The position numbers were made by a program, and so were the translations under genes. A stretch of 64,000 nt of DNA, from the NCBI RefSeq assembly GCF_021530565.1, contig NZ_JAKGBI010000014.1, forward strand, positions 62,001 to 126,000, given 5' to 3'. This DNA comes from Pseudoalteromonas sp. SMS1. GTDB lineage: Bacteria > Pseudomonadota > Gammaproteobacteria > Enterobacterales > Alteromonadaceae. Position 1 is the stretch's first letter. Each line of letters begins with the position of its first letter. The notes beneath the pieces are model-generated. The model saw only the letters and a list, made by a program, of their open reading frames with translations. It did not search any database and was not told the DNA's origin. Positions 10,084-18,927 of this stretch are shown here, piece by piece.

Positions 10084-10639
10084 CGTTATACCACATCAAT
10101 TTTCTTCCCGCTTTCATTGTGTGTCTTTTTCCTCAGAAGACTTAAAATTATCTCAATTTGGTATTGTATTAAAAAGTTGCCATATTTGTTGTATAGCATA
10201 AGCGTAGCTTAGCAGCCCGGCAGACATTGCTTTTTGTCGTTAGTGGTGCATTGCGAAGTGTTTAAATTATTTCTAGTTTTGAATATTTATGCTGTAGTGA
10301 TTTAATTTTGTTTAGGTTAAATTCATTCAAATGTCGTCAAATGTCGTTATCTTTAGTTAAAATGCGTTGATGTAGAGTTTAATTTTCGACGGGTTGTATG
10401 TCTGTTAACTTTTGCATAATAATTACTCAGAAAGCCCCTTAGGGGGCGAATTTTGAGTTATTTGATAGGCAAAAAATTGGATGAAAAGTCGTGTAAAAGT
10501 CGCTAAATTCTAAAAAATATCCTTGAACAGGATAGACCTGATTGTGCTTGAATTAATTTTCAAAAAAGGTATTGTGAAGACAGTTAGCGAATTTTTATCT
10601 CACTCTCACTATTAACTTCTCGTAGGAAAAAATCGCGTC
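10084..10639 (+). other. Long AT-rich intergenic region before the malic enzyme gene
   Basis: About 555 bp without a convincing gene. It holds two perfect tandem copies of the 10-mer TCAAATGTCG (10327-10346), and a 42-bp imperfect inverted repeat (10421-10462) whose core is GCCCC-TTAG-GGGGC with outer arms AATTACTCA and TGAGTTATT. The stem is not followed by a T-run, so it is not an obvious terminator; it could be an operator, an mRNA leader structure or part of a small RNA. The malic enzyme promoter is probably in the last 200 bp. No protein-like reading frame stands out. Confidence 0.5.
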
Positions 10640-11881
10640 ATGTCAGATTTACGTGAAAAAGCATTACATTACCACGCTCACCCCGTCCCAGGTAAAATCA
10701 GTGTTGAGCTTACAAAGCCAGCAGAATCTGTAAAAGATCTTGCGCTTGCCTATAGTCCAGGTGTTGCAGAACCTGTACGTGAAATTGCAGCAGATCCTGC
10801 TAATGCCTATCGTTATACTGGTAAAGGCAATATGGTTGCTGTAATCAGTAACGGTACAGCTATTTTAGGCCTAGGTAACTTAGGTCCTTTGGCTTCGAAG
10901 CCTGTGATGGAAGGTAAAGCACTCCTGTTTAAACGCTTTGCTGGTTTAGATTCAATCGATATTGAAGTAAAGCATCGCACTACAGAAGATTTTATTAATA
11001 CTGTTGCAAATATTGCTGACACATTTGGTGGTATCAACCTCGAAGACATCAAGGCACCAGAGTGTTTTGAAATTGAAAAAGCGTTGATCGAACGATGTGA
11101 TGTCCCTGTATTTCATGATGATCAGCACGGCACCGCGATTGTGACGGCTGCTGGTATGTTGAATGCACTTGAGATCCAAGGCAAAGATATCAAAGAAGCG
11201 ATTATTGTTTGCTTAGGCGCGGGTGCAGCGGCGATTGCTTGTATGGAGCTTCTGATCAAATGTGGCGCGCAGCGTGAACACATTTATATGCTTGACCGTA
11301 AAGGTGTTATTCATACACGTCGCGATGACTTGAACGAATATAAAACGTTATTTGCAAACAACACCGACAAGCGCACTTTACAAGACGTTATTGCGGAGGC
11401 TGATGTGTTTGTGGGTGTGTCAGGTCCTGACTTGTTATCGCCAGAAGATCTTAAACTCATGGCAAGCAAGCCAGTGGTATTTGCATGTTCGAACCCAGAT
11501 CCAGAGATTAGTCCAGAAGTTGCGCATGGCGCACGTGATGATTTGATTATGGCAACTGGGCGTTCGGATTATCCAAACCAGGTGAATAACGTACTGTGCT
11601 TCCCATTCATTTTCCGTGGGGCATTGGACGTACGTGCAACGGCCATCAATGATGAAATGAAGATTGCAGCTGTGGAAGCAATTCGCAGTATTGCCAAAGA
11701 ACCTGTACCACAAGAGGTCCTTGTCGCTGCTGAGGTCGAAAGCTTAGAATTTGGTTCGGAGTATATTATTCCTAAGCCTATGGACCCACGCCTTTTACCT
11801 CGAATCGCCAAAGCAGTTGCACAAGCTGCAATAGATTCAGGGGTTGCACAAATCGAGATGCCAGAAAATTACATGGCGTAA
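10640..11881 (+). CDS. Malic enzyme, short form (oxaloacetate-decarboxylating)
   Basis: A 413-residue malate dehydrogenase (decarboxylating) that makes pyruvate, CO2 and NAD(P)H from malate. The malic N-domain has YSPGVAEP (about residues 38-45) and the metal-site region VPVFHDDQHGTAIV (about 154-167). The NAD(P) Rossmann motif is CLGAGAAAIAC (about 192-202), and SNPDPEISP and NQVNNVLCFPFIF follow. It matches the catalytic half of E. coli MaeB but lacks the C-terminal phosphotransacetylase-like domain. Cofactor preference is not decided by what I can see. It is a single-gene unit with a strong terminator. Confidence 0.93.
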   Translation: MSDLREKALHYHAHPVPGKISVELTKPAESVKDLALAYSPGVAEPVREIAADPANAYRYTGKGNMVAVISNGTAILGLGNLGPLASKPVMEGKALLFKRFAGLDSIDIEVKHRTTEDFINTVANIADTFGGINLEDIKAPECFEIEKALIERCDVPVFHDDQHGTAIVTAAGMLNALEIQGKDIKEAIIVCLGAGAAAIACMELLIKCGAQREHIYMLDRKGVIHTRRDDLNEYKTLFANNTDKRTLQDVIAEADVFVGVSGPDLLSPEDLKLMASKPVVFACSNPDPEISPEVAHGARDDLIMATGRSDYPNQVNNVLCFPFIFRGALDVRATAINDEMKIAAVEAIRSIAKEPVPQEVLVAAEVESLEFGSEYIIPKPMDPRLLPRIAKAVAQAAIDSGVAQIEMPENYMA

Positions 11882-11891
11882 TCGTAATATG

Positions 11892-11920
11892 AAAAAAGCC
11901 TCACATTGTGAGGCTTTTTT
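11892..11920 (+). terminator. Terminator between malic enzyme and metJ genes
   Basis: AAAAAAGCCTCAC - ATT - GTGAGGCTTTTTT is a perfect 13-bp inverted repeat with A-run and T-run, so it can end transcription from both convergent genes. Confidence 0.9.
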
Positions 11921-11941
11921 GTTTGATGACGAAGCGTAATT

Positions 11942-12262
11942 TTATTCTTCGTTGATCTCTGGAATATCCAAGCCCATTTTTTCCATAATATGACGTACTT
12001 CGGCAGGGATTTTTTCAGGGTTATCTTTTCTTAGGTCTTCATCATTTGGTAAAGGCTGTCCTGTAAAGGCATGTAAAAATGCTTCACACAATAATTCACT
12101 GTTGGTCGCGTGGCGTAAGTTATTTACTTGGCGACGAGTCCTTTCATCTGTTAGTACTTTAAGCACATTCAGAGGAATAGAGACAGTGATTTTTTTCACT
12201 TGCTCCGATTTTTTACCGTGTTCTGCATAAGGGTGAACATACTCACCGTTCCATTTAGCCAT
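11942..12262 (-). CDS. metJ: MetJ, methionine repressor
   Basis: A 106-residue ribbon-helix-helix repressor that binds S-adenosylmethionine and shuts off methionine genes. The [19 protein letters not shown] segment (about residues 23-41) holds the DNA-contacting beta strand; [20 protein letters not shown] follows, including the SAM-contact region. Length equals that of E. coli MetJ. It is divergent from metB, with a perfect MetJ box in the shared intergenic region, so it probably represses both itself and metBL. Confidence 0.97.
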   Translation of the reverse strand: MAKWNGEYVHPYAEHGKKSEQVKKITVSIPLNVLKVLTDERTRRQVNNLRHATNSELLCEAFLHAFTGQPLPNDEDLRKDNPEKIPAEVRHIMEKMGLDIPEINEE

Positions 12263-12552
12263 AATTCTGTACTTGCCTCAGTGTTTACTTGGGATGCAAA
12301 TAAGACTGTGTTTTTGCACGTAGGGTGAACTGCAGACGGTATCGTTAAAGTGGATCAACTCAAGAAAAGTGTCACTTTATACATTAGTGGCAGAACAACA
12401 CGTCTTTTGCCATATTTGGTCAAAGACTCAGTCTTATTTACATACGAGATCGCTTAGTGGCGAAATTTTATCGGTTTGAATAAGATAGTCAAATACTAGT
12501 TATTTAGCCATATAGAAGTATAAATGTTTTGACTTCTTTGATTTGTTCATCT

Positions 12553-12584
12553 AACCTTTTAGACGTCTAAACATCCAAGTATCT
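12553..12584 (+). promoter_or_regulatory. MetJ operator upstream of metB
   Basis: A perfect consensus met box AGACGTCT lies at 12561-12568. The adjoining in-phase 8-mers are weaker (AAACATCC at 12569-12576, AAGTATCT at 12577-12584, AACCTTTT before). MetJ binds cooperatively to two or more tandem 8-mers. The box is 26 bp before the metB start, so bound repressor would overlap the early transcribed region. The rest of the 331-bp metJ-metB gap is AT-rich; AGAAGTAT at 12514-12521 is a possible further weak box, out of phase by one base. Confidence 0.8.
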
Positions 12585-12593
12585 AGGTGACCT

Positions 12594-13817
12594 ATGAGCC
12601 AAAGCAACAAGTCAACTATCGCAGTTAGAAATGGCATTGATGCCGACAAGCACCATGGCGCAGTTGTGCCGCCTCTTTATCTTTCTACTACCTACTCATT
12701 TGCCGATTTTGATAAGAAACGAGATTACGATTATGGGCGCAGTGGAAATCCGAATAGAGACATTTTAGCCGACACGCTGACGCAGCTTGAAGGTGGCGAA
12801 AAGGGTATCATCACAGCAACGGGCATGGCTGCGGTGCACCTAGTTACTCAGTTACTCAATCATGATGATACGTTGGTGATCCCACATGATTGTTATGGTG
12901 GTAGCTACCGTCTGTTTACTTCCTTAGAAAAGCGCGGTTTATTAAAAGTGGCTGTTTTAGATCTGACTAAGCCTGAAAGCCTTGCACAGATAGCAGAGAT
13001 CGCGCCGAAGATAGTTTGGATAGAAACACCAAGTAATCCTATCTTAAGGCTCACGGATATTGAGGCCGTTGTAAACGCGGCACATGGCTGTGGTGCATTG
13101 GTTGCCGCAGACAACACGTTCTTATCTCCAGCACTTCAAAATCCAATTGCGTTTGGCGTGGACATTGTTGTGCACTCCACGACCAAATTTATCAATGGAC
13201 ATTCAGACGTGGTTGGCGGCGCAGTGATTGCCCGTACGCAAGAGTTGGGTGAAGAGCTCGCTTGGTGGGCAAATAATATTGGTATAACAGGCTCTCCATT
13301 TGACAGCTACCTAACTTTACGTGGGCTAAGAACGCTAAAAGTGCGTTTAAAACAACATGAGCAAAATGCCTTGGAAATTGCAAAGTATCTAGAGGCGTCA
13401 CCTTTTGTTGAGCAGGTGTATTATCCCGGTCTAGCCTCTCATCCTCAGCATGCGCTTGCTAAAAAGCAACAACATGGCTTTGGCGGTATGGTGAGTTTTG
13501 ATATTAAGGGAGGCCTTGAGGACTCCGCTAAATTCCTCACCTCATTGACTCAGTTCTCCTTGGCTGAATCGTTAGGAGGCGTTGAAAGTTTGATTTGTCA
13601 TCCGGCAACAATGACTCATGCAGGCATGGATGCACAGGCACGTAAAGAGGCAGGTGTAGGTGATACGCTAATTCGTATTTCAGTTGGGATTGAAGATGTA
13701 GCGGATTTGCTTGGTGATATTGAACAAGCATTTAAACAGATCCAGTCAGCTACACACGGTGATTCTGATAGCGCTAAAGACTTTAAGCTCTCTCCTGCTC
13801 ATACGGTATTGTGGTAA
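12594..13817 (+). CDS. metB: Cystathionine gamma-synthase (MetB-type)
   Basis: A 407-residue PLP enzyme of the Cys/Met metabolism family that joins an activated homoserine ester with cysteine. Motifs: YDYGRSGNPNRD (about residues 44-55, Tyr and Arg contact the neighbouring PLP phosphate), ATGMAAVH (about 79-86), DNTFLSP and the PLP lysine in VVHSTTKFINGHSDVVGG (about 190-207). The C-terminal ESLGGVESLICHPATMTHA matches MetB and its relatives. Metallo-lyases and O-acetylhomoserine sulfhydrylases are close alternatives, but the metB-metL pairing and MetJ box favour MetB. It is 5 bp from metL. Confidence 0.93.
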   Translation: MSQSNKSTIAVRNGIDADKHHGAVVPPLYLSTTYSFADFDKKRDYDYGRSGNPNRDILADTLTQLEGGEKGIITATGMAAVHLVTQLLNHDDTLVIPHDCYGGSYRLFTSLEKRGLLKVAVLDLTKPESLAQIAEIAPKIVWIETPSNPILRLTDIEAVVNAAHGCGALVAADNTFLSPALQNPIAFGVDIVVHSTTKFINGHSDVVGGAVIARTQELGEELAWWANNIGITGSPFDSYLTLRGLRTLKVRLKQHEQNALEIAKYLEASPFVEQVYYPGLASHPQHALAKKQQHGFGGMVSFDIKGGLEDSAKFLTSLTQFSLAESLGGVESLICHPATMTHAGMDAQARKEAGVGDTLIRISVGIEDVADLLGDIEQAFKQIQSATHGDSDSAKDFKLSPAHTVLW

Positions 13818-13822
13818 TTAAA

Positions 13823-16171
13823 ATGACAAAAGTAGTACATAAATTTGGTGGCTCTAGCTTAAGTTCAGCCACAAGGTATAAAGCGGTAGCGAATATCGTG
13901 CTTGGTCAGTGTCAAGCCGGTGACTGTGTTGTTGTGTCTGCAGCTGGTAAAACGACCAATACATTGGTAAAACTGTGGCAAAGTTACGAACAGCAGGATG
14001 AAAAAGCATTTAACGATATATTACTGCAAATAGAAAACCATCAACGCCAGTTACTGAGCGAGCTATTCTCAGAGCAATCTGCTCAGGCACTTCGCAGTCA
14101 ACTGCAAGATGAATTAGTAACCATTGCTAAGTCTGCCCATGCGCGTACCTTGCATGAGGCGACTTTACTGGCTCATGGTGAAGTGTGGTCAGCAAGGTTG
14201 TTAGCGCACCTCCTAAATACGCTTAATGTTGCGGCGTCAGATGTGGATGCGCGTGGATTGTTTACCCAGCATCAAGGTCAGTTATTACATGCCCAAAATA
14301 AACAAGCGTGTTTATCGAAAATCGATACCAGCAAAATTAATGTTGTAACAGGGTTTATCGCTGCAGATTGTGATGAAAACACCATCACGCTTGGGCGCAA
14401 TGGCAGTGATTACAGTGCGACACTGTTAGCCAATTATATTGATGCAGAAGCCGTGTCGATATGGACAGATACACAAGGTGTATTCAGCACTGATCCGCGC
14501 AAGGTCAGTTCAGCTTTAAAATATCCGAAAGTGTGTCGAGTGCAAGCAAATTTATTAGCGCGTTTGGGTAACCCTGTATTGCACGCGAAGACTTTGTCTC
14601 CGTTAAAAGATACCAATATTAAGTTGCAAGTGCGTAGTAGCTATGACCCAGAAGTGATCGGGACCGAGATTGTTAAACAGGGCTATAGCAAAGAGAAACG
14701 CTTTATTACCACGTTTGAAGAGCTTGATTTAATCCGTGTTGAAGCATTACTTCATGGTGAAGTACGAACCTTAAGCCAGCTTATTCAACACAGTATTCAC
14801 CACTTTAGTAAAGGTGGTGAAGATTACTTATTAGTGCCCAGTAATGATACTCATGCTGTGATCACTCACCTACAAGGACGCAGTAATATCGTTGAAACAC
14901 ACCTAAGGGGAGTTGCATTGGTGGCGCCAGAGTATGAAGTGGCGCAACTGAGTCAGCAAGCGGCGATAGAATTAGAGCATCAAGATGTCGTGGTCCGCTT
15001 TACCCACAGTGGCAGCAATTATGCCCTGTTTTTGACAGATCAATCGATTGACAGCGATGTGCTTGCAATATTACACGACAAACTGGTCAACAAAGGCCGC
15101 GAGATAGCGGTCATTATTGCTGGCCTCGGCAACGTTGGTGAGGTCTTTGTTGAGCAGTGTCAAGCGCAAGTCAAGAAACTACAAACTGTATTCGATTTGA
15201 AAATCGTGGCGCTTTTACGCTCAAAAGAGATGCTATTTTGCCCGAGTGGGATCAGCATTGGCAACTGGCAGCAGCAGTGGCGCAGTGAGTCTCAACAGTA
15301 CACGCAAGTTGAGTTGCTTGAGCGTATCAGTGAACTGGATTATGAGCACAAAGTGGTGATAGATATCACTGCCAGTGACGTATTCAGTGATATGTACCCA
15401 AGCTTTATAGCGCAGGACTGTCATTTGATCAGTGCCAATAAATATGCCGGAACAGCTCCGCGTGATTGGTATGAGACACTGCTAGAGCAGTTACAAGAAC
15501 GCAATTTGCATTGGCGCTATAACACAAGTGTCGGTGCTGGCTTGCCCGTTAACTTTGCATTGGCTGACTTGCAAAACAGCGGTGATCAAATAACGCGTAT
15601 TGAAGGGGTTTTTTCGGGTACATTATCTTGGTTGTGCAGCAGCTATGATGGAGCTCAGCCATTTTCTGACTTGGTGATTCAGGCTCAACAAATGGGTTAT
15701 ACAGAGCCGGATCCTAGAGAGGACTTGTCCGGCCGAGATATGCAGCGCAAGTTATTGATATTGGCTAGAGATTTAGGCATTGAACTGGATGTGGAAGACA
15801 TTGCACTTGAACCTTTAATGCCGGCACACCTAGCTGAGGGGGATTGGAATACATTTCTTGCTAACAGGCAGGACCTTGACCAGTTTTATGCTGAACGTGC
15901 AGAGCAGGCGCAGCGTGATGGCAAGGCGTTGCGTTATACTGGTGCGTTAGACCTTGATGAACAAGGTAAAGTAACGGCAAAAGTAGGCATTGCCTATGTC
16001 GATAATGGCAGTGCGATTGCTAATCTTACACCGGGTGACAATATTTTTGTGATCACCAGTCAGTGGTATCAGCAAAATCCACTTGTGATACAAGGACCTG
16101 GTGCCGGAAAAGAAGTGACAGCCGCCGGTATTCATTCCGATCTATACTGGTTGACCCAGAATTTAAAATAG
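13823..16171 (+). CDS. metL: Bifunctional aspartokinase II / homoserine dehydrogenase II
   Basis: A 782-residue fusion enzyme catalysing the first and third steps from aspartate toward homoserine. The kinase domain starts KFGGSSLSS (about residues 6-14) and includes GFIAADCDENTITLGRNGSD (about 178-197). A central regulatory region spans about 300-430. The homoserine dehydrogenase domain starts near 434 with IIAGLGNVGEVF and contains NTSVGAGLPVNF and GVFSGTLSWL (about 575-625). ATG 13823 is preferred over an upstream in-frame GTG at 13811 because the kinase motif then starts at the usual distance. Co-transcribed with metB. ThrA is the alternative; the metB context supports MetL. Confidence 0.95.
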   Translation: MTKVVHKFGGSSLSSATRYKAVANIVLGQCQAGDCVVVSAAGKTTNTLVKLWQSYEQQDEKAFNDILLQIENHQRQLLSELFSEQSAQALRSQLQDELVTIAKSAHARTLHEATLLAHGEVWSARLLAHLLNTLNVAASDVDARGLFTQHQGQLLHAQNKQACLSKIDTSKINVVTGFIAADCDENTITLGRNGSDYSATLLANYIDAEAVSIWTDTQGVFSTDPRKVSSALKYPKVCRVQANLLARLGNPVLHAKTLSPLKDTNIKLQVRSSYDPEVIGTEIVKQGYSKEKRFITTFEELDLIRVEALLHGEVRTLSQLIQHSIHHFSKGGEDYLLVPSNDTHAVITHLQGRSNIVETHLRGVALVAPEYEVAQLSQQAAIELEHQDVVVRFTHSGSNYALFLTDQSIDSDVLAILHDKLVNKGREIAVIIAGLGNVGEVFVEQCQAQVKKLQTVFDLKIVALLRSKEMLFCPSGISIGNWQQQWRSESQQYTQVELLERISELDYEHKVVIDITASDVFSDMYPSFIAQDCHLISANKYAGTAPRDWYETLLEQLQERNLHWRYNTSVGAGLPVNFALADLQNSGDQITRIEGVFSGTLSWLCSSYDGAQPFSDLVIQAQQMGYTEPDPREDLSGRDMQRKLLILARDLGIELDVEDIALEPLMPAHLAEGDWNTFLANRQDLDQFYAERAEQAQRDGKALRYTGALDLDEQGKVTAKVGIAYVDNGSAIANLTPGDNIFVITSQWYQQNPLVIQGPGAGKEVTAAGIHSDLYWLTQNLK

Positions 16172-16220
16172 AGATTCGGGCGTGTTTTTAACGAATGTCG
16201 AACGTTAAACTTGCCGACTA

Positions 16221-16252
16221 AAAAGGCCATGCATTGCATGGCCTTTTTTCTT
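16221..16252 (+). terminator. Bidirectional terminator between metL and mrcA
   Basis: AAAAGGCCATGCA and TGCATGGCCTTTT form a 13-bp perfect inverted repeat around one T; in RNA the loop would open around GCATTGC. T-runs lie on both sides, fitting the convergent genes metL and mrcA. Confidence 0.88.
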
Positions 16253-16253
16253 T

Positions 16254-18701
16254 TTAGAACAATTCTTCTGTGGCGGGTAGTGAGTCTTCAAACGGCGTAC
16301 TTCCGCCTGAGTCCAATACATATTTGGTGGGGGCCGTACCTCGTTCAAAATATTCAAAACGGCTGGTGAAGTCATTTTTTTCACTCAACAGGCCCGTTTT
16401 TAAATCAATGCGCACGGAAACCAAACCTGGGGGTGGGTCGATGGGAGCTAGAGGCTCCTCTTTGAGTGCATGGCGCATATATTGAACCCAAGCGGGTTGT
16501 GCTGCGGTTGCACCGGCTTCTCCCCCAACAATTTGTTGTTTGCCTAGGTTACTATTGTATGTGGCACGGCCAAGAGGTTTGCTCGCATCATCAAAGCCAA
16601 CCCAAACCGTGGTTAATACATTGCGGTTGAAACCTGTGAACCATGTGTCGACGGCATTGTTTGTGGTGCCTGTTTTGCCAGCTAAATCTTTGCGTTTTAA
16701 AGACTGTGCGCGCCAGCCTGTGCCCGTCCAACCCGTTTTATGGCGCCAGCTTCCGCCACCCCAAATGGCACTTTTCAGTGCATCGGCAACCAAGAAAGCG
16801 TTTTTCTCTGAGATGATTCGCGGGGCACAAATATATGGGTCGCGCTCCAGTTCTATCTCATTGCATACTTTGAGTGGGCTGGCAGTGCCCAGTTCATTAC
16901 CGAATGAATCGGTCATTCGTTCAATGAAATAGGGCTCGATCAAGTGCCCGCCGTTGGCAAATGAACTCATGCCTCTTGCCATCTCAAGTGGCGTTAACGC
17001 CGCGCTGCCAAGGGCTAAAGACTCACTGCGCACAACGTCTTCGTCTTTGAAGCCAAATTTGAGGATATGATCAGCGGTATCATTTAAGCCCACTCCGCGC
17101 ATCAATCGCACTGACACGACGTTTTTAGATTGCGCGAGAGCTCGCCGAATTCGGATAGGTCCACTGTAAACATCGGGGCTGTTTTTCGGGCGCCAGGCAA
17201 CACCAAGGCTTTTATCCCAGTGATTGATAGGTGCATCATTGATGATGGTCGCCAATGTGTAGTTTGACTCTAGCGCTGCCGAATAAATAAAGGGCTTAAT
17301 ATTAGAGCCAACCTGACGTTTCGCTTGTACTGCCCGATTATATTGGCTTTGCTTAAAACTATAGCCCCCAACCAGCGCTTTGATCTGGCCGCTTTGAGGG
17401 TTCAATGATACAAGCGCGCTTGAGGGTTGTGGTAATTGGCTTAATCGCCAGTGTTCGTCTACGTTTCTGACCCAGATTTGCATGCCAGGTTTGAGTATTT
17501 CAGATGCGGCTTTTGGCGCTCTACCTTGACGTTTTTCATTGATATAAGCTCTTGCCCAGCTCAGAGCTGGCCAATCAAGCGTAATGGTTTCACCGTTACG
17601 CAGCAACACCGATGCAGTTTGTGCTTCGGTAGCGGTGACGACAGCTGCGTGCAAAGGGGCGATTGCTTTGACTTTTTGCAAGCGCGCAATAATTTTTTCT
17701 TGAGACCAAGGGCGTTCATCTTCTTGCCAAAAGGTCGCGGTAGGGCCTCTAAAACCATGGCGTTTGTCATAGGCGTGAAGGTTATCTATGAGGGCTTTTT
17801 GCGCGGCAGCCTGAGTTGCAGCATCTATCGTTGTATATACTCTGAACCCAGAGTTATAGGCAGTATCTGTACCGTATTTCTCGACCATGTACGCTCGCAC
17901 CATTTCTGAAATATACGGTGCATAGAGTTCGATTTCTGCGCCATGGCGCTTTGCTGTAATAGGCGCGTTCACCGCGTCATTATATTCTGACTGTGAAATA
18001 TACTTTTCAGCCAGCATTCGACCTAATACGACATTTCTTCTCGCTTTAGCTCGGGTAGGGTTACGTATAGGGTTGAGCGCAGAAGGCGCTTTTGGTAACC
18101 CTGCAATCATTGCCATTTGAGGGAGCGTTAATTGGTGTAGTTCTTTGCCATAATATACTTGTGCGGCAGCACCAATACCAAACGAGCGGTGACCCAGCTC
18201 AATTTTATTGAGATAGAGTTCTAAAATCTCGTCTTTGCTCAGTAACCTTTCAATATGTAGGGCGATGAAAATTTCTTTGACCTTACGGATGTAGGCTTTT
18301 TCTCTGGTTAAGAAAAAGTTCCTTGCCAACTGCATCGTAATGGTACTGGCGCCTTGCTTTTTCTGGCCTGTGCTAACCAAAACGATGAAAGAACGCACAA
18401 TGCCAATGGGGTCGATGCCAAAATGGTCATAGAAGCGATTGTCCTCTGTTGCAAGAAAAGCATTTAACAGTGGTTCGGGGACATCCGCAATTTGCACAGG
18501 GATACGACGCTTTTCACCAAATTGGTTGATAAGCTTGCCATCCCGTGTAAATACTTGCATTGGGGTTTGTAGCTGTACGTCTTTTAACACTTTGACGCTG
18601 GGAATGTCGGATTTCACATAGAAGTACAAGCCGATTAGAATCAATACGCCAAAAAGGCCAAAAACGAAAACAGTCTGTAATAATCTTTTTAATAAATTCA
18701 C
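16254..18701 (-). CDS. mrcA: Penicillin-binding protein 1A (class A)
   Basis: An 815-residue bifunctional peptidoglycan synthase. A short cytoplasmic N-terminus and TM segment (about 9-28) anchor it in the inner membrane. The glycosyltransferase domain has EDNRFYDHFGIDP (catalytic Glu near residue 87) and GASTITMQLARNFFL. An OB-like insert precedes the transpeptidase domain, whose SxxK serine is in VGSNIKPFIYSAAL (about 468-481), with KTGTT near 680. It polymerises and crosslinks cell wall in the periplasm. Divergent from the pilMNOPQ operon, the usual arrangement in gammaproteobacteria. Confidence 0.97.
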   Translation of the reverse strand: MNLLKRLLQTVFVFGLFGVLILIGLYFYVKSDIPSVKVLKDVQLQTPMQVFTRDGKLINQFGEKRRIPVQIADVPEPLLNAFLATEDNRFYDHFGIDPIGIVRSFIVLVSTGQKKQGASTITMQLARNFFLTREKAYIRKVKEIFIALHIERLLSKDEILELYLNKIELGHRSFGIGAAAQVYYGKELHQLTLPQMAMIAGLPKAPSALNPIRNPTRAKARRNVVLGRMLAEKYISQSEYNDAVNAPITAKRHGAEIELYAPYISEMVRAYMVEKYGTDTAYNSGFRVYTTIDAATQAAAQKALIDNLHAYDKRHGFRGPTATFWQEDERPWSQEKIIARLQKVKAIAPLHAAVVTATEAQTASVLLRNGETITLDWPALSWARAYINEKRQGRAPKAASEILKPGMQIWVRNVDEHWRLSQLPQPSSALVSLNPQSGQIKALVGGYSFKQSQYNRAVQAKRQVGSNIKPFIYSAALESNYTLATIINDAPINHWDKSLGVAWRPKNSPDVYSGPIRIRRALAQSKNVVSVRLMRGVGLNDTADHILKFGFKDEDVVRSESLALGSAALTPLEMARGMSSFANGGHLIEPYFIERMTDSFGNELGTASPLKVCNEIELERDPYICAPRIISEKNAFLVADALKSAIWGGGSWRHKTGWTGTGWRAQSLKRKDLAGKTGTTNNAVDTWFTGFNRNVLTTVWVGFDDASKPLGRATYNSNLGKQQIVGGEAGATAAQPAWVQYMRHALKEEPLAPIDPPPGLVSVRIDLKTGLLSEKNDFTSRFEYFERGTAPTKYVLDSGGSTPFEDSLPATEELF

Positions 18702-18927
18702 GAATTTATCCCTACTTAGACTCCCAATTGCTATTGGACACTGTTAGTATATCCTGATTAAAAAACGATTAATAACTTTTACGTAAATTCTTCTGCCCGG
18801 ACAGGTGTTAAAAGATGCACCGAAGTTGTTTGGTAAGTATAATGCATAATACTTAAGGCGTATCTTATGTTAACTTCTAACAGATAACGCCAAGATAACT
18901 ACTTAATAAGATATTTGGGTTAATTGC

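Noticed and set aside
9926-10201. 91-codon plus-strand frame
   Set aside because: It begins within rpmE in another frame and crosses the rpmE terminator.
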